Source: Schaedlerella arabinosiphila (GTDB taxonomy: Bacteria; Bacillota; Clostridia; Lachnospirales; Lachnospiraceae). Taken from it: 64,000 nt of DNA. The stretch spans positions 5,015,302 through 5,079,301 of the forward strand of contig NZ_RHJS01000002.1 in the NCBI RefSeq assembly GCF_003885045.1. The letters run 5' to 3'. Each line of letters begins with the position of its first letter. Positions within the stretch are counted from its first letter, which is position 1. The position numbers were made by a program, and so were the translations under genes. Below the pieces are notes generated by a model, which worked only from the letters and a program-made list of their open reading frames with translations, was not told the origin of the DNA and did no database searches. Shown in pieces: positions 56,635 to 64,000 of this stretch.

Positions 56635-57156
56635 ATGGAAAGGGATCTGATCAAGCGTGCAAAGCAGGGGGATCAGGACGCGTTTTTAAAACTGATGGAT
56701 TCCCAGATGCAGACCATGTATAAGCTTGCGTGGACTTATCTGAAAAATGAGGACAATGTGGCGGACATTGTTCAGGACACGATCCTGACTTGCTTCGAAA
56801 AGCTGCCCACATTGCGGGATGAAAAATATTTTAAAACTTGGATGATGAAGATCGTGATCAACCACTGCAAAAATGTATTAAAGAAAGAGAAGAGGATTGT
56901 GCATATGGAATCGCTGCCAGAAGAGGCGTTTGTGGAGCGGGAGTACAGCAACAGGGAGTGGAACGAGATGCTTGATTCGCTGGGCGAGAAGTATCGGACA
57001 ATCCTGCTGCTTTATTATCTGGAAAATTTTAATACGCGGGAGATCAGCCAGATCCTGGATATGAACGAAAGTACGGTAAGGGTCCGGCTGAAACGGGGAC
57101 GGGACAAGCTGGTGAAGGAGTACAGCTTCGTGTCTCCGGCAGTCAGTGTTTTATGA
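56635..57156 (+). CDS. ECF RNA polymerase sigma factor
   Basis: 173-residue sigma-70 family factor of the ECF type. Region 2 (LAWTYLKNEDNVADIVQDTILTC in part, then FKTWMMKIVINHC) and region 4 (LGEKYRTILLLYYLENF, REISQILDMNESTVRVRLKR with the helix-turn-helix) are both complete. The order sigma then DUF4179 protein is typical of Clostridia, where the second gene acts as membrane anti-sigma or sensor. It probably reads the two TGAAAC promoters in this window. Confidence 0.92.
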   Translation: MERDLIKRAKQGDQDAFLKLMDSQMQTMYKLAWTYLKNEDNVADIVQDTILTCFEKLPTLRDEKYFKTWMMKIVINHCKNVLKKEKRIVHMESLPEEAFVEREYSNREWNEMLDSLGEKYRTILLLYYLENFNTREISQILDMNESTVRVRLKRGRDKLVKEYSFVSPAVSVL

Positions 57157-57173
57157 AAGGGGGCTGAGAGAAG

Positions 57174-58667
57174 ATGTCTGATTTTCGCAGAATCCATTTT
57201 GGAAAAAAAGGGAAGATAGAGGAGCAGATCCGGGCGCAGATTCAAAAGGATGCAAAGATCCCGGATCAGGTATATAAAAGCGCCGAAAATGCGTACCGGA
57301 TGATACTGGAAGGCGCGGTTCGCCAGGAACGGCTGGAGGAGAAGGCAAATGCGGAGCATGTCTCAAAAAGCCTTTCGACCGTGTGCCGCCGAACCGGAGA
57401 GGATGCGCTGCATGATAATAGGAAGAAGGTTTCTCCATTGCTCCACAGGCTCGCATACGGGATGGCGGCGGTTCTGGCAGTCTGCGTGCTTGCAGGCGCG
57501 GCATTTCCGATGCAGGTTCGGGCGCTGCCTGTTGTGGGCAGTATTTTTGAGCGGATACAGAAAGCGGTGGGATATGAAAACCTGTCGGAGTACGCCAAAC
57601 CGCTGACAGGGGATGGAGAACCGGATGAGGCGGATTCTGATGCAGAGGGCCATAAGAACACAAGAACAAAAGACCGAGCAGAGCCGGATGCAGAGAACGT
57701 TCCAGGTGCGGGCACAAAGAACCGCACAGAACCGGATGCAGAGAACGTTCCGGGTGCGGGTACAAAGGATCGCACGGATTCCGCCACGCAGGGCTATACG
57801 CAGACAAACGGAGACATGACCGTGTCCGTTTCCGAGGTATATGCAGATCCGGAGGTCATCTATCTGTCCATGATGTTCAAGAGCAGGGAACCATTTCCGA
57901 AGAGCTTCTACTATTCGGGCGGCGATGAAAAGATTGACGGAAAAGTGGCTATGACTTTATATGCAAATAAGAAATACAGCTTTATGAAGGATGTGGATAT
58001 GGAATTTTGGTGCGGCCGCAATATTGAGACAATTGTAGAGGGGCTCATGGTCAATGAAAACACATACGAATTTTTGTGGCGGATTGATCTGGCCAACGAT
58101 CTGGGACAATACCGGAGAAATGTGGACAAAGATGCCGCCGTACCCGAAGAATTTTCACTGGACATAGAAATCGACCAGATTGATTCACTGCGTTCTATGG
58201 AAAAATCGTACTTCGGGCCATGGAATTTTAAAATTCCAGTCCAGGTGGACGACAGCTCCAGGGAAACCATGGAGGTTCATGAAACCGGTGAGACGGGAGC
58301 GGGCCTGATCTCGGTTGAAAAGACGCCCTTTGAGATTACCACGCGGGCCGTGAAACCGACGAAGGCAGGATATAAGGTAGTAGTCCTGGACGCAAAGGGA
58401 AATAAGCTGCCCAATGTTCTGCAAAATGAGTTCTGGTCTGATCAGGCAGCGGACGAGATGCGTGAAAAATGGAGAATAGAGGGGCATGACGTTTCTTCGG
58501 TGGAGGTATTTGTCCTGGGAAAAGATTTTTATGAAAATGTGTACTCGACAGGCATCTGGAGCCGGGCCGACTGGGAGGGCAATGAGAAGAAACCGAAGGA
58601 AGAAAAGCTGGGAACCCTTCTGAAGCAGTATGCGGAGTACCATAAGGTGATCCGGTTTGGTTCCTGA
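57174..58667 (+). CDS. DUF4179 membrane protein, probable anti-sigma/sensor
   Basis: 497-residue single-pass membrane protein. Cytoplasmic N-terminus of about 95 residues (candidate sigma-binding part), one membrane helix LAYGMAAVLAVCVLAGAAF, then a DUF4179 extracytoplasmic domain (QVRALPVVGSIFERIQ, SVSEVYADPEVIYLSMMF). A 16-residue repeat RTEPDAENVPGAGTKD occurs twice near 57666-57770 as a linker. It follows the sigma gene by 17 bp. Anti-sigma role is inferred from family context. Confidence 0.85.
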   Translation: MSDFRRIHFGKKGKIEEQIRAQIQKDAKIPDQVYKSAENAYRMILEGAVRQERLEEKANAEHVSKSLSTVCRRTGEDALHDNRKKVSPLLHRLAYGMAAVLAVCVLAGAAFPMQVRALPVVGSIFERIQKAVGYENLSEYAKPLTGDGEPDEADSDAEGHKNTRTKDRAEPDAENVPGAGTKNRTEPDAENVPGAGTKDRTDSATQGYTQTNGDMTVSVSEVYADPEVIYLSMMFKSREPFPKSFYYSGGDEKIDGKVAMTLYANKKYSFMKDVDMEFWCGRNIETIVEGLMVNENTYEFLWRIDLANDLGQYRRNVDKDAAVPEEFSLDIEIDQIDSLRSMEKSYFGPWNFKIPVQVDDSSRETMEVHETGETGAGLISVEKTPFEITTRAVKPTKAGYKVVVLDAKGNKLPNVLQNEFWSDQAADEMREKWRIEGHDVSSVEVFVLGKDFYENVYSTGIWSRADWEGNEKKPKEEKLGTLLKQYAEYHKVIRFGS

Positions 58668-58725
58668 CAAAGCGCATGAGCAGGCAATCATCTGCTGCGC
58701 AGATGGTTACAAAGGAGGAATTAGT

Positions 58726-60879
58726 TTGAAGAGGAAAATATCAGGACTTTTGGTATTTTTTATAGCGGCTTTTATATGTTCTTGTTCCTTAAAAGGCAGC
58801 ACCGGTGCAGGAAAAGACGGGGCTGCGGGGGAACAGGGGCAGGAAGGCGGGGCTGCGGAGGATGGGGTGTCCGGAGAGGAGGCCTGGAATCGGACGGAGC
58901 TTCAAAACCTGGACGGTGCGGCGTGGAGCGGCGCGTTAAAATATCTGGCGGACGGGACGCTGCGGCTTTCGGTGATGGATCAGGAATATGAGAATGCACA
59001 GGTATTGGACAGCAGGGACAACGGGGAAAGCTGGCAGGCGGCGGATGCCGATATGAGTCTGACAACGGGACAGGAATATGAATATACCGGGAAATATTAT
59101 TCCGCAGAGGGAATCCAGTATGCCTATAGTGAAACGAAACTGATTTTACAGGGCGGGAAGGGAACAGAAACAAAAGAAATCCATGCGGAGAAAGGCGAAA
59201 GATTTTACAACGCAGCCGTTTCGGCAAATACATTGGCGGTTACGGTTTTCAACGATGAATACCAGCAGTTACGTGCAGAGTTCTATGACCTGACGGAAAT
59301 GGAGCGCAGGCAGCCGGACAACCCGGAGCTTTTGGAATACATGAAAACTGCGGCGGATTTTGCAGGGGGAGAGATCGCGCTGGACAGCAGCGGGACAGTC
59401 CTTTATATCTATGGGGACGGGATTGGACGCTATGATCTGGTGGAGGACAAGTTCAGCCTTCTGATCGAGAGAGACTTGTATGATAAACTGATGAATCCGA
59501 ATGAAAAAAACGGTCTGATCCATGATGTTGGGTTACTGACTTCATTTGCGGTAAATGATTCGGAAGATAAAATTGTCATGACCGTTTGGGACTCCATATC
59601 ACAAAAACCGAGACTATATCGGTTTGACAGGGGAATCCGGAAGCAGGAGAAGCAGGCTTCAAAGGACAAACTGCGAATCTACAGCCTGAAGCCAAGTTCC
59701 ATCCGGTATGCGGCTACCTTTTTTCAGGAAAAATATCCGGAGCTGGAGGTCATTTATGAAACAGGCTGTACCGGGGAGGACAGTGTGACGCTCACGGATG
59801 CGGTTCGGACTCTGAATACGGAGCTGATGGCAGGAGAAGGACCGGATATTCTGATTCTGGACGGACTGCCCGGGGACAGCTACCGGGAAAAAGGGATATT
59901 GGAGGATGTGACGGAAATCGTGGAGCCGGAGAAAGAAAAATATTTTTACAATGTGATTTCTGCCTGCAACGAAGGAAATACAATTTACCAGATACCTACG
60001 TATTTCAACGTGCCGGTGATCCTGGGAGACGCGGATGTGCTGGAAGCAAAAAACCGGGACGAGCTGATGGAGATTTTGCGGACGAAGTCTGGTGTTGGAA
60101 TCCCGTTTTTGTCATCGGAAAATCTTGCGGAAGCTGCAGTTCAATTGTTTGCTGTATCCGGTATTCTGGAGGAAACGGCGGACGAGGAGAAGCTTTCGGA
60201 TTATTACCGCGACCTGGAAACCATCGCCGGGCTGTGCTTTTCAGACGGGGAGAGGGAAATTTTCAGCGCATATGACAAAATGACCTATTGGGCGAAACAG
60301 TATCCGGACGCGCTATTTGACCCGGAGCTGGATATTTATTTTGATAAGGCGCAGGCGGGGATCGGCAGGATCAGAGATCTTGGAAATTATATGAAAACCC
60401 TCTCCGTATGTAAGGAAAAAAATCTGTCATACCAATATTTGAACCGGGAAAAAGGAAATCATTTTATAGCGAGGGACGTGATCGGAATCAACCGCGGCGG
60501 AAAAAATCCAGATGCGGCCAGGCAGTTTCTTCAATATTGTTTGTCCGGGGAGGTACAGAAAAAGCAGGAGCTTCCGGATATTTCCATTGTCCGGGATGTA
60601 CTGGGAGGAGAAAGGTATGTTTCGGAAAATGGTGAATATGCGGGCCGGGTATCCAGAAAATATACCCCGGATGAGATCATGGACCTGTACAAGCTGACGC
60701 CTGCGGAGCTGGAGGAATTGATCACATTTTTCGAGGGGCTTGATACCCGGGTGAAGGACGACGCGGTGGTGATGCAGAAGGTGATGGAGCAGGCGGATGC
60801 CTGTGTGTTCGATGGGAAAGATCCGAAGAGCGCGGCGGCGGATGTCTGCAGAGAGGTGAACCTGTACTTAAATGAGTAG
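58726..60879 (+). CDS. Extracellular solute-binding lipoprotein with Asp-box-like N-terminal region (paralogue 2)
   Basis: 717-residue lipoprotein, close paralogue of the protein at 52956. Signal peptide with lipobox ICSC (Cys20), Asp-box-like VLDSRDNGESWQAADADMSL, and a solute-binding half with FFQEKYPELEVIYETG and TELMAGEGPDILILDGLPG. The TTG at 58726 follows GGAGG with 7-nt spacing; longer frames start inside the spacer. It is directly followed by two permease genes, so it is the dedicated binding protein of that importer. The N-terminal half is unusual for this class and could sense or dock something outside the cell. Confidence 0.87.
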   Translation: MKRKISGLLVFFIAAFICSCSLKGSTGAGKDGAAGEQGQEGGAAEDGVSGEEAWNRTELQNLDGAAWSGALKYLADGTLRLSVMDQEYENAQVLDSRDNGESWQAADADMSLTTGQEYEYTGKYYSAEGIQYAYSETKLILQGGKGTETKEIHAEKGERFYNAAVSANTLAVTVFNDEYQQLRAEFYDLTEMERRQPDNPELLEYMKTAADFAGGEIALDSSGTVLYIYGDGIGRYDLVEDKFSLLIERDLYDKLMNPNEKNGLIHDVGLLTSFAVNDSEDKIVMTVWDSISQKPRLYRFDRGIRKQEKQASKDKLRIYSLKPSSIRYAATFFQEKYPELEVIYETGCTGEDSVTLTDAVRTLNTELMAGEGPDILILDGLPGDSYREKGILEDVTEIVEPEKEKYFYNVISACNEGNTIYQIPTYFNVPVILGDADVLEAKNRDELMEILRTKSGVGIPFLSSENLAEAAVQLFAVSGILEETADEEKLSDYYRDLETIAGLCFSDGEREIFSAYDKMTYWAKQYPDALFDPELDIYFDKAQAGIGRIRDLGNYMKTLSVCKEKNLSYQYLNREKGNHFIARDVIGINRGGKNPDAARQFLQYCLSGEVQKKQELPDISIVRDVLGGERYVSENGEYAGRVSRKYTPDEIMDLYKLTPAELEELITFFEGLDTRVKDDAVVMQKVMEQADACVFDGKDPKSAAADVCREVNLYLNE

Positions 60880-60910
60880 AAAGAGAAAATAAATGAGTAG
60901 AAAGAGAAAA
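60870..60910 (+). repeat. 20-bp tandem duplication at the lipoprotein-permease junction
   Basis: AAATGAGTAGAAAGAGAAAA occurs at 60870-60889 and 60891-60910. The first copy holds the lipoprotein stop and a 6-codon mini-frame (MSRKRK, stop) that ends directly before the permease ATG at 60893. Confidence 0.9.
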
Positions 60911-61771
60911 GGATGCCGCAGGGCTGCGCCGGGGGTTGGAGAGCGGTGGGGACTGGTGTTTGTCCTTCCCAGCCTTATGGGGGTGCTGGTATTTTATGCA
61001 GTCCCGTATCTGGATGTGATCCGCAGGTCATTTGTCCGGACACTGACGGGAGAATTTACCGGAATCGAAAATTTCCGCCTGGTGCTGGGCAACCCGGCAT
61101 TTCGGCTTGCGGCGGCGAATACGGGAAAAATGATGGCGGTCAGCGTTCCGGTTTTGGTTGTATTTTCACTGATGCTGGCGGTGCCCCTGCAGAAAGGGGT
61201 CCCGGGGGGAAGGTGGTTTAAGAGCGGACTACTGATCCCTATGGCAATTCCGGTGGCGTCGGTGGTACTGCTCTGGCAGTGCATTTTTGCGAAACAAGGG
61301 TTTTTGAACGGGTTTCTGAACCTGTTTGGAATCCCGGGGACGGACTGGATGAATACAAAGTATGCCTTTGCAGTCCTGGTGTTCAGCTATGTATGGAAAA
61401 ACCTGGGCTACAGCGTCATACTCTGGATCGCGGCGCTGGAAGGGATTCCGGCGGAGATCAACGAGGCGGCGCGGATGGACGGGGCGGGGGAATGGGTGAT
61501 ATTTTTCCGGATTACAATCCCCAACCTGTTCTCTGCACTTTTTACGATCACGGTGCTGTCGCTGATCAATTCCTTTAAGGTGTTCCGGGAGGCGTATCTG
61601 GTGGCAGGAGATTATCCGGATGAGAGCATTTATATGCTGCAGCATTTGTTTAATAACTGGTATCGGAACCTGGATGTGGATAAGATGGCAGCAGGCGCGG
61701 TGCTCAGCGGGACGGTGCTGCTTATTCTGGTGTGTCTGTTTTGGAGGAAATGGGAAGGGGAGGAAGTGTGA
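60893..61771 (+). CDS. ABC transporter permease, MalF/UgpA type
   Basis: 292-residue permease with six membrane helices (first: WGLVFVLPSLMGVLVFYAVP). The EAA loop that contacts the ATPase is EGIPAEINEAARMDGAGEWV. Part of a sugar-type importer with the preceding lipoprotein and the next permease. No ATPase gene is nearby, so a shared MsmK-like ATPase elsewhere is expected. Its ribosome-binding site is weak; coupling to the mini-frame may help. Confidence 0.92.
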   Translation: MSRKRKGCRRAAPGVGERWGLVFVLPSLMGVLVFYAVPYLDVIRRSFVRTLTGEFTGIENFRLVLGNPAFRLAAANTGKMMAVSVPVLVVFSLMLAVPLQKGVPGGRWFKSGLLIPMAIPVASVVLLWQCIFAKQGFLNGFLNLFGIPGTDWMNTKYAFAVLVFSYVWKNLGYSVILWIAALEGIPAEINEAARMDGAGEWVIFFRITIPNLFSALFTITVLSLINSFKVFREAYLVAGDYPDESIYMLQHLFNNWYRNLDVDKMAAGAVLSGTVLLILVCLFWRKWEGEEV

Positions 61772-62625
61772 TGCTGTCATTTTTTCTGGGGGCGCTGGCT
61801 TTTGTCTGCTGCTATCCGATTATTTTTTTGCTGACAGGGGCTTTGATGGGACAGGGGGAGGCGGCGGAAAATCTGAGGGCGATATTTGCAGGGGGCGGGG
61901 GCTTTGCGTCCTGGTCATGGATTCCGTTTCAGCCGACGCTTCGATCCTATGTGGAACTGATCTTTGATACTCCGGATTTTTTTGTGATGTTCTGGAGTTC
62001 CATGAAGATTACAGTCGGAATCCTGCTTGGGCAGGTGTTATTTAGTATTCCGGCGGCATGGGGATTTGCCAGGTACCGGTTCCGGTTTCACAGAGGGCTG
62101 TTCTTTTTATATATCGTTATGATGATGATGCCGTTTCAGGTGATGATGCTTTCGGATTATCTGGTGATCCGGCAGATGCAGCTTATGAATACGATGGGGG
62201 CGGTCATCCTTCCGGGGATTTTTTCCACCCTTCCGGTGTTTATCATCTGCCAGTTTTTCAGGGAGATACCGGAGGAGCTGCTGGAGGCGGCGCGGATTGA
62301 CGGAGCCGGGGAAGGGGCGATTTTTTTCCGGATCGGTCTGCCCCTTGGAAAGGCCGGGATCATCTCGGCGCTGGTGCTGCAGTTTCTGGAATGCTGGAAT
62401 ATGCTGGAACAGCCAATGGCATTTTTAAAAACGCCGTCCTTGTGGCCCTTGTCTATGTTTCAGCCACAGATTACGTCGGAGACAGCGGGGGCGGCATTTG
62501 CGGCGTCGGTGTTTGCGCTGCTTCCTGCAATCTGGGTATTTTTGGCCGGATATGATTTTTTGGAGCAGGGGATTCAGGCGTATTATGGGAATTGCCCGCA
62601 CGAGAAAGCTGCTCAGGATGGGTGA
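61771..62625 (+). CDS. ABC transporter permease, MalG/UgpE type
   Basis: 284-residue permease, second half of the channel. First helix MLSFFLGALAFVCCYPIIFLL; EAA loop EIPEELLEAARIDGAGEGAIF. The ATG overlaps the stop of the first permease (TGATG), so translation is coupled; an earlier in-frame ATG (61732) lies inside the first permease and has a poorer site. Confidence 0.92.
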   Translation: MLSFFLGALAFVCCYPIIFLLTGALMGQGEAAENLRAIFAGGGGFASWSWIPFQPTLRSYVELIFDTPDFFVMFWSSMKITVGILLGQVLFSIPAAWGFARYRFRFHRGLFFLYIVMMMMPFQVMMLSDYLVIRQMQLMNTMGAVILPGIFSTLPVFIICQFFREIPEELLEAARIDGAGEGAIFFRIGLPLGKAGIISALVLQFLECWNMLEQPMAFLKTPSLWPLSMFQPQITSETAGAAFAASVFALLPAIWVFLAGYDFLEQGIQAYYGNCPHEKAAQDG

Positions 62626-62634
62626 GGTGGAGAG

Positions 62635-64000
62635 ATGAGACAGAGGATGATGAAGGCAGGTGTTTTACTTTTGGGATTGATGATCCTGTTTACAATCATT
62701 TCCAGAACTGCCTACAATATGAGTACTGCCCAGGTTTCTACGAAAAAACCGGAGCCTCAGACATTTACCCCGGATGTGTCGGCCCGGGGGACTGTGACCG
62801 GCCGGGAGGAAATCGCCGTATCTGCGGAGGAAAGCCTGCGGGTGAAAACGGTGCATGTCACGGAGGGCCAGGCTGTGGAGGCCGGGCAGCTCTTGTTTGA
62901 GGTGGATCTGCAGGATTTGATGGAGAAAATGAAAGAGAAGCAACAGGAGTTGTATTCTCTTGACCTGCAGATCCAGGGGGCTGCGGAGTCAGTAGCATTT
63001 TCAGAGAAAAGCCGTCAGTTGATATTGTCCCAGGCACAGGAGGATTATAACCGTACTGCGGCCAGGGAAAATGCGGCGGTGGACGGGGCGCAGGCTGAAC
63101 TGCGGCAGGCACAGGAGGTATATCAGAATTTTATTGCAGGTTCCTCGCAGACAGGCGCTGCCGAGCTGTACAGCGGTTCGTCAAACTCGGATCAGGCGGG
63201 CGTTGTCCAGCCGGATTCCAATCAGACAGCGGAGGAACTTCTCGCCGCCGTGCAGGAGAAGCAGGCGGCGTTTGACCAGGCCGTGCAAACCAGGGACGAG
63301 TCTTTGTATCAGGCGCAGAAGGCGTTGGATTCGGCGAATCTGGGAGAGGCAAAGGATTATTCCGTGGAGCAAAGCCGGATTACACGCGGGCAGAAGGAGG
63401 AGGAGATTGCCAGGCTGCAGGCTCTGATGGATGTCCAGGGCAGAGTGACGGCTCCGTCAAAGGGAATGGTGACGGAAGTAGGCGTGAAGGCGGGCAGCAC
63501 GACGTCGGGAGGGGGAGATATCCTGCTGTCGGATCTTTCAGGCGGAGCAAGCCTGACCGTGACATTTTCCGAAGATATGCGGAAATATATCCGGGAGGGC
63601 ACGCAGGCGGTTGTGACGGCTGAAAACGCTCTGCCCGGGCAGCAGGCCGCCGCAGAGCGGGTAACCATTCAGACGATAGCGGACAGCAATATGTCCGGCA
63701 GCGCAGCAGGCGGCATGGAAGCAGGAGCCGCAGCCACGCAGCAGCCGGGAGGCAGTTTTAGGGTGACGGTTCATTTATCATCGGAGCTTTTTTCGGCCGG
63801 GGAACCGGCAGTTTTGAAGGTGGAAGCACAGGTAAGCGATTATGATTCCTGTGTTTTGGCAGAGGCGCTTCATCTGATGTCAGGAGATCAGTATTATGTA
63901 AATGTGGCTGAGAAAAGGTCTACGATTCTGGGGGAAGAATGGGTGGTGCGCCAGGTCAGTGTGAAATTGCTGGAGAAAAATGAAACGTATGCTGCGGTGG
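62635..64000 (+). CDS. HlyD/RND-type membrane-fusion adaptor (partial)
   Basis: At least 455 residues; the 3' end lies beyond the window. Membrane anchor GVLLLGLMILFTIISRTAY, then ARGTVTGREEIAVSAEESL and VKTVHVTEGQAVEAGQLLF of the barrel-sandwich (lipoyl-like) domain, a coiled coil rich in Gln/Ala/Glu, then RVTAPSKGMVTEVGVKAG, the returning half. Such adaptors in Firmicutes work with MacB-type ABC exporters. It follows the second permease by 9 bp, in the same operon. A MacB-like ATPase/permease may follow outside the window. Confidence 0.85.
   Translation, partial: MRQRMMKAGVLLLGLMILFTIISRTAYNMSTAQVSTKKPEPQTFTPDVSARGTVTGREEIAVSAEESLRVKTVHVTEGQAVEAGQLLFEVDLQDLMEKMKEKQQELYSLDLQIQGAAESVAFSEKSRQLILSQAQEDYNRTAARENAAVDGAQAELRQAQEVYQNFIAGSSQTGAAELYSGSSNSDQAGVVQPDSNQTAEELLAAVQEKQAAFDQAVQTRDESLYQAQKALDSANLGEAKDYSVEQSRITRGQKEEEIARLQALMDVQGRVTAPSKGMVTEVGVKAGSTTSGGGDILLSDLSGGASLTVTFSEDMRKYIREGTQAVVTAENALPGQQAAAERVTIQTIADSNMSGSAAGGMEAGAAATQQPGGSFRVTVHLSSELFSAGEPAVLKVEAQVSDYDSCVLAEALHLMSGDQYYVNVAEKRSTILGEEWVVRQVSVKLLEKNETYAAV

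Overview
This window is the chromosomal replication-origin region of a low-GC Firmicute, most probably a spore-forming member of the Lachnospiraceae. The evidence is the order rpmH-rnpA-yidD-yidC-jag-mnmE-mnmG-rsmG-parA running left (minus strand) and dnaA-dnaN-yaaA-recF-gyrB-gyrA running right (plus strand) from DnaA-box clusters near 14.3 kb and 15.95 kb. Bacillus-type parS sites, Lachnospiraceae-type small proteins (Cys_rich_KTR, TnpV, DUF5688), sporulation genes (spmA, spmB, ricT) and a clostridial-type 16S rRNA agree with this. The genus cannot be fixed by eye.

Layout. 1-629: parA, cut by the window edge. 630-3115: a very AT-rich, gene-free stretch with four perfect parS sites. 3.1-6.2 kb: a decayed mobile element (serine-recombinase tail with a nonsense codon at its left end, TnpV fragment at its right end) carrying a GNAT acetyltransferase, a Cys-rich KTR protein and a TetR/FMN-binding/flavodoxin operon under a 43-bp palindrome. 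6.6-14.1 kb: rsmG to rpmH. 14.1-23.6 kb: oriC and dnaA to gyrA. 24-31.2 kb: plsC, tRNA-Ser, then an rRNA operon in the unusual order 16S-5S-23S, followed by six tRNAs (Asp, Val, Tyr, Thr, fMet, Phe). 31.2-37.6 kb: a PLP decarboxylase with repeat insertions, a guanylate kinase homologue, holB, ricT, an N6-adenine methyltransferase and rsmI. 37.8-42.5 kb: an odd ABC ATPase, spmB, a DUF885 lipoprotein with a minisatellite, and spmA.

42.5-50 kb is accessory: a broken PD-(D/E)XK transposase between two copies of the spmA 3' end, an AAA-ATPase/PD-(D/E)XK protein, DUF5688, and a surface transglutaminase-like protein with a sortase-like tail. 49.8-52.8 kb is a sulfur-assimilation unit: an Rrf2 regulator divergent from cysK and metY.

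52.9-64 kb holds the most interesting system. An ECF sigma factor and DUF4179 membrane partner are followed by a solute-binding lipoprotein with an Asp-box-like N-terminal region, two sugar-type ABC permeases and a HlyD-like adaptor. A paralogous lipoprotein lies about 3.7 kb upstream. The sigma gene and the upstream lipoprotein have near-identical ECF-type promoters (TGAAAC, 17 bp, TGTCTA), suggesting an autoregulated mini-regulon. Between them, among mobile-element debris, lies a probable type I toxin-antitoxin locus with a 34-residue membrane peptide, a convergent short RNA and a shared bidirectional terminator.

Start codons were chosen from ribosome-binding-site spacing. Functions are family inferences from motifs; no database search was run.
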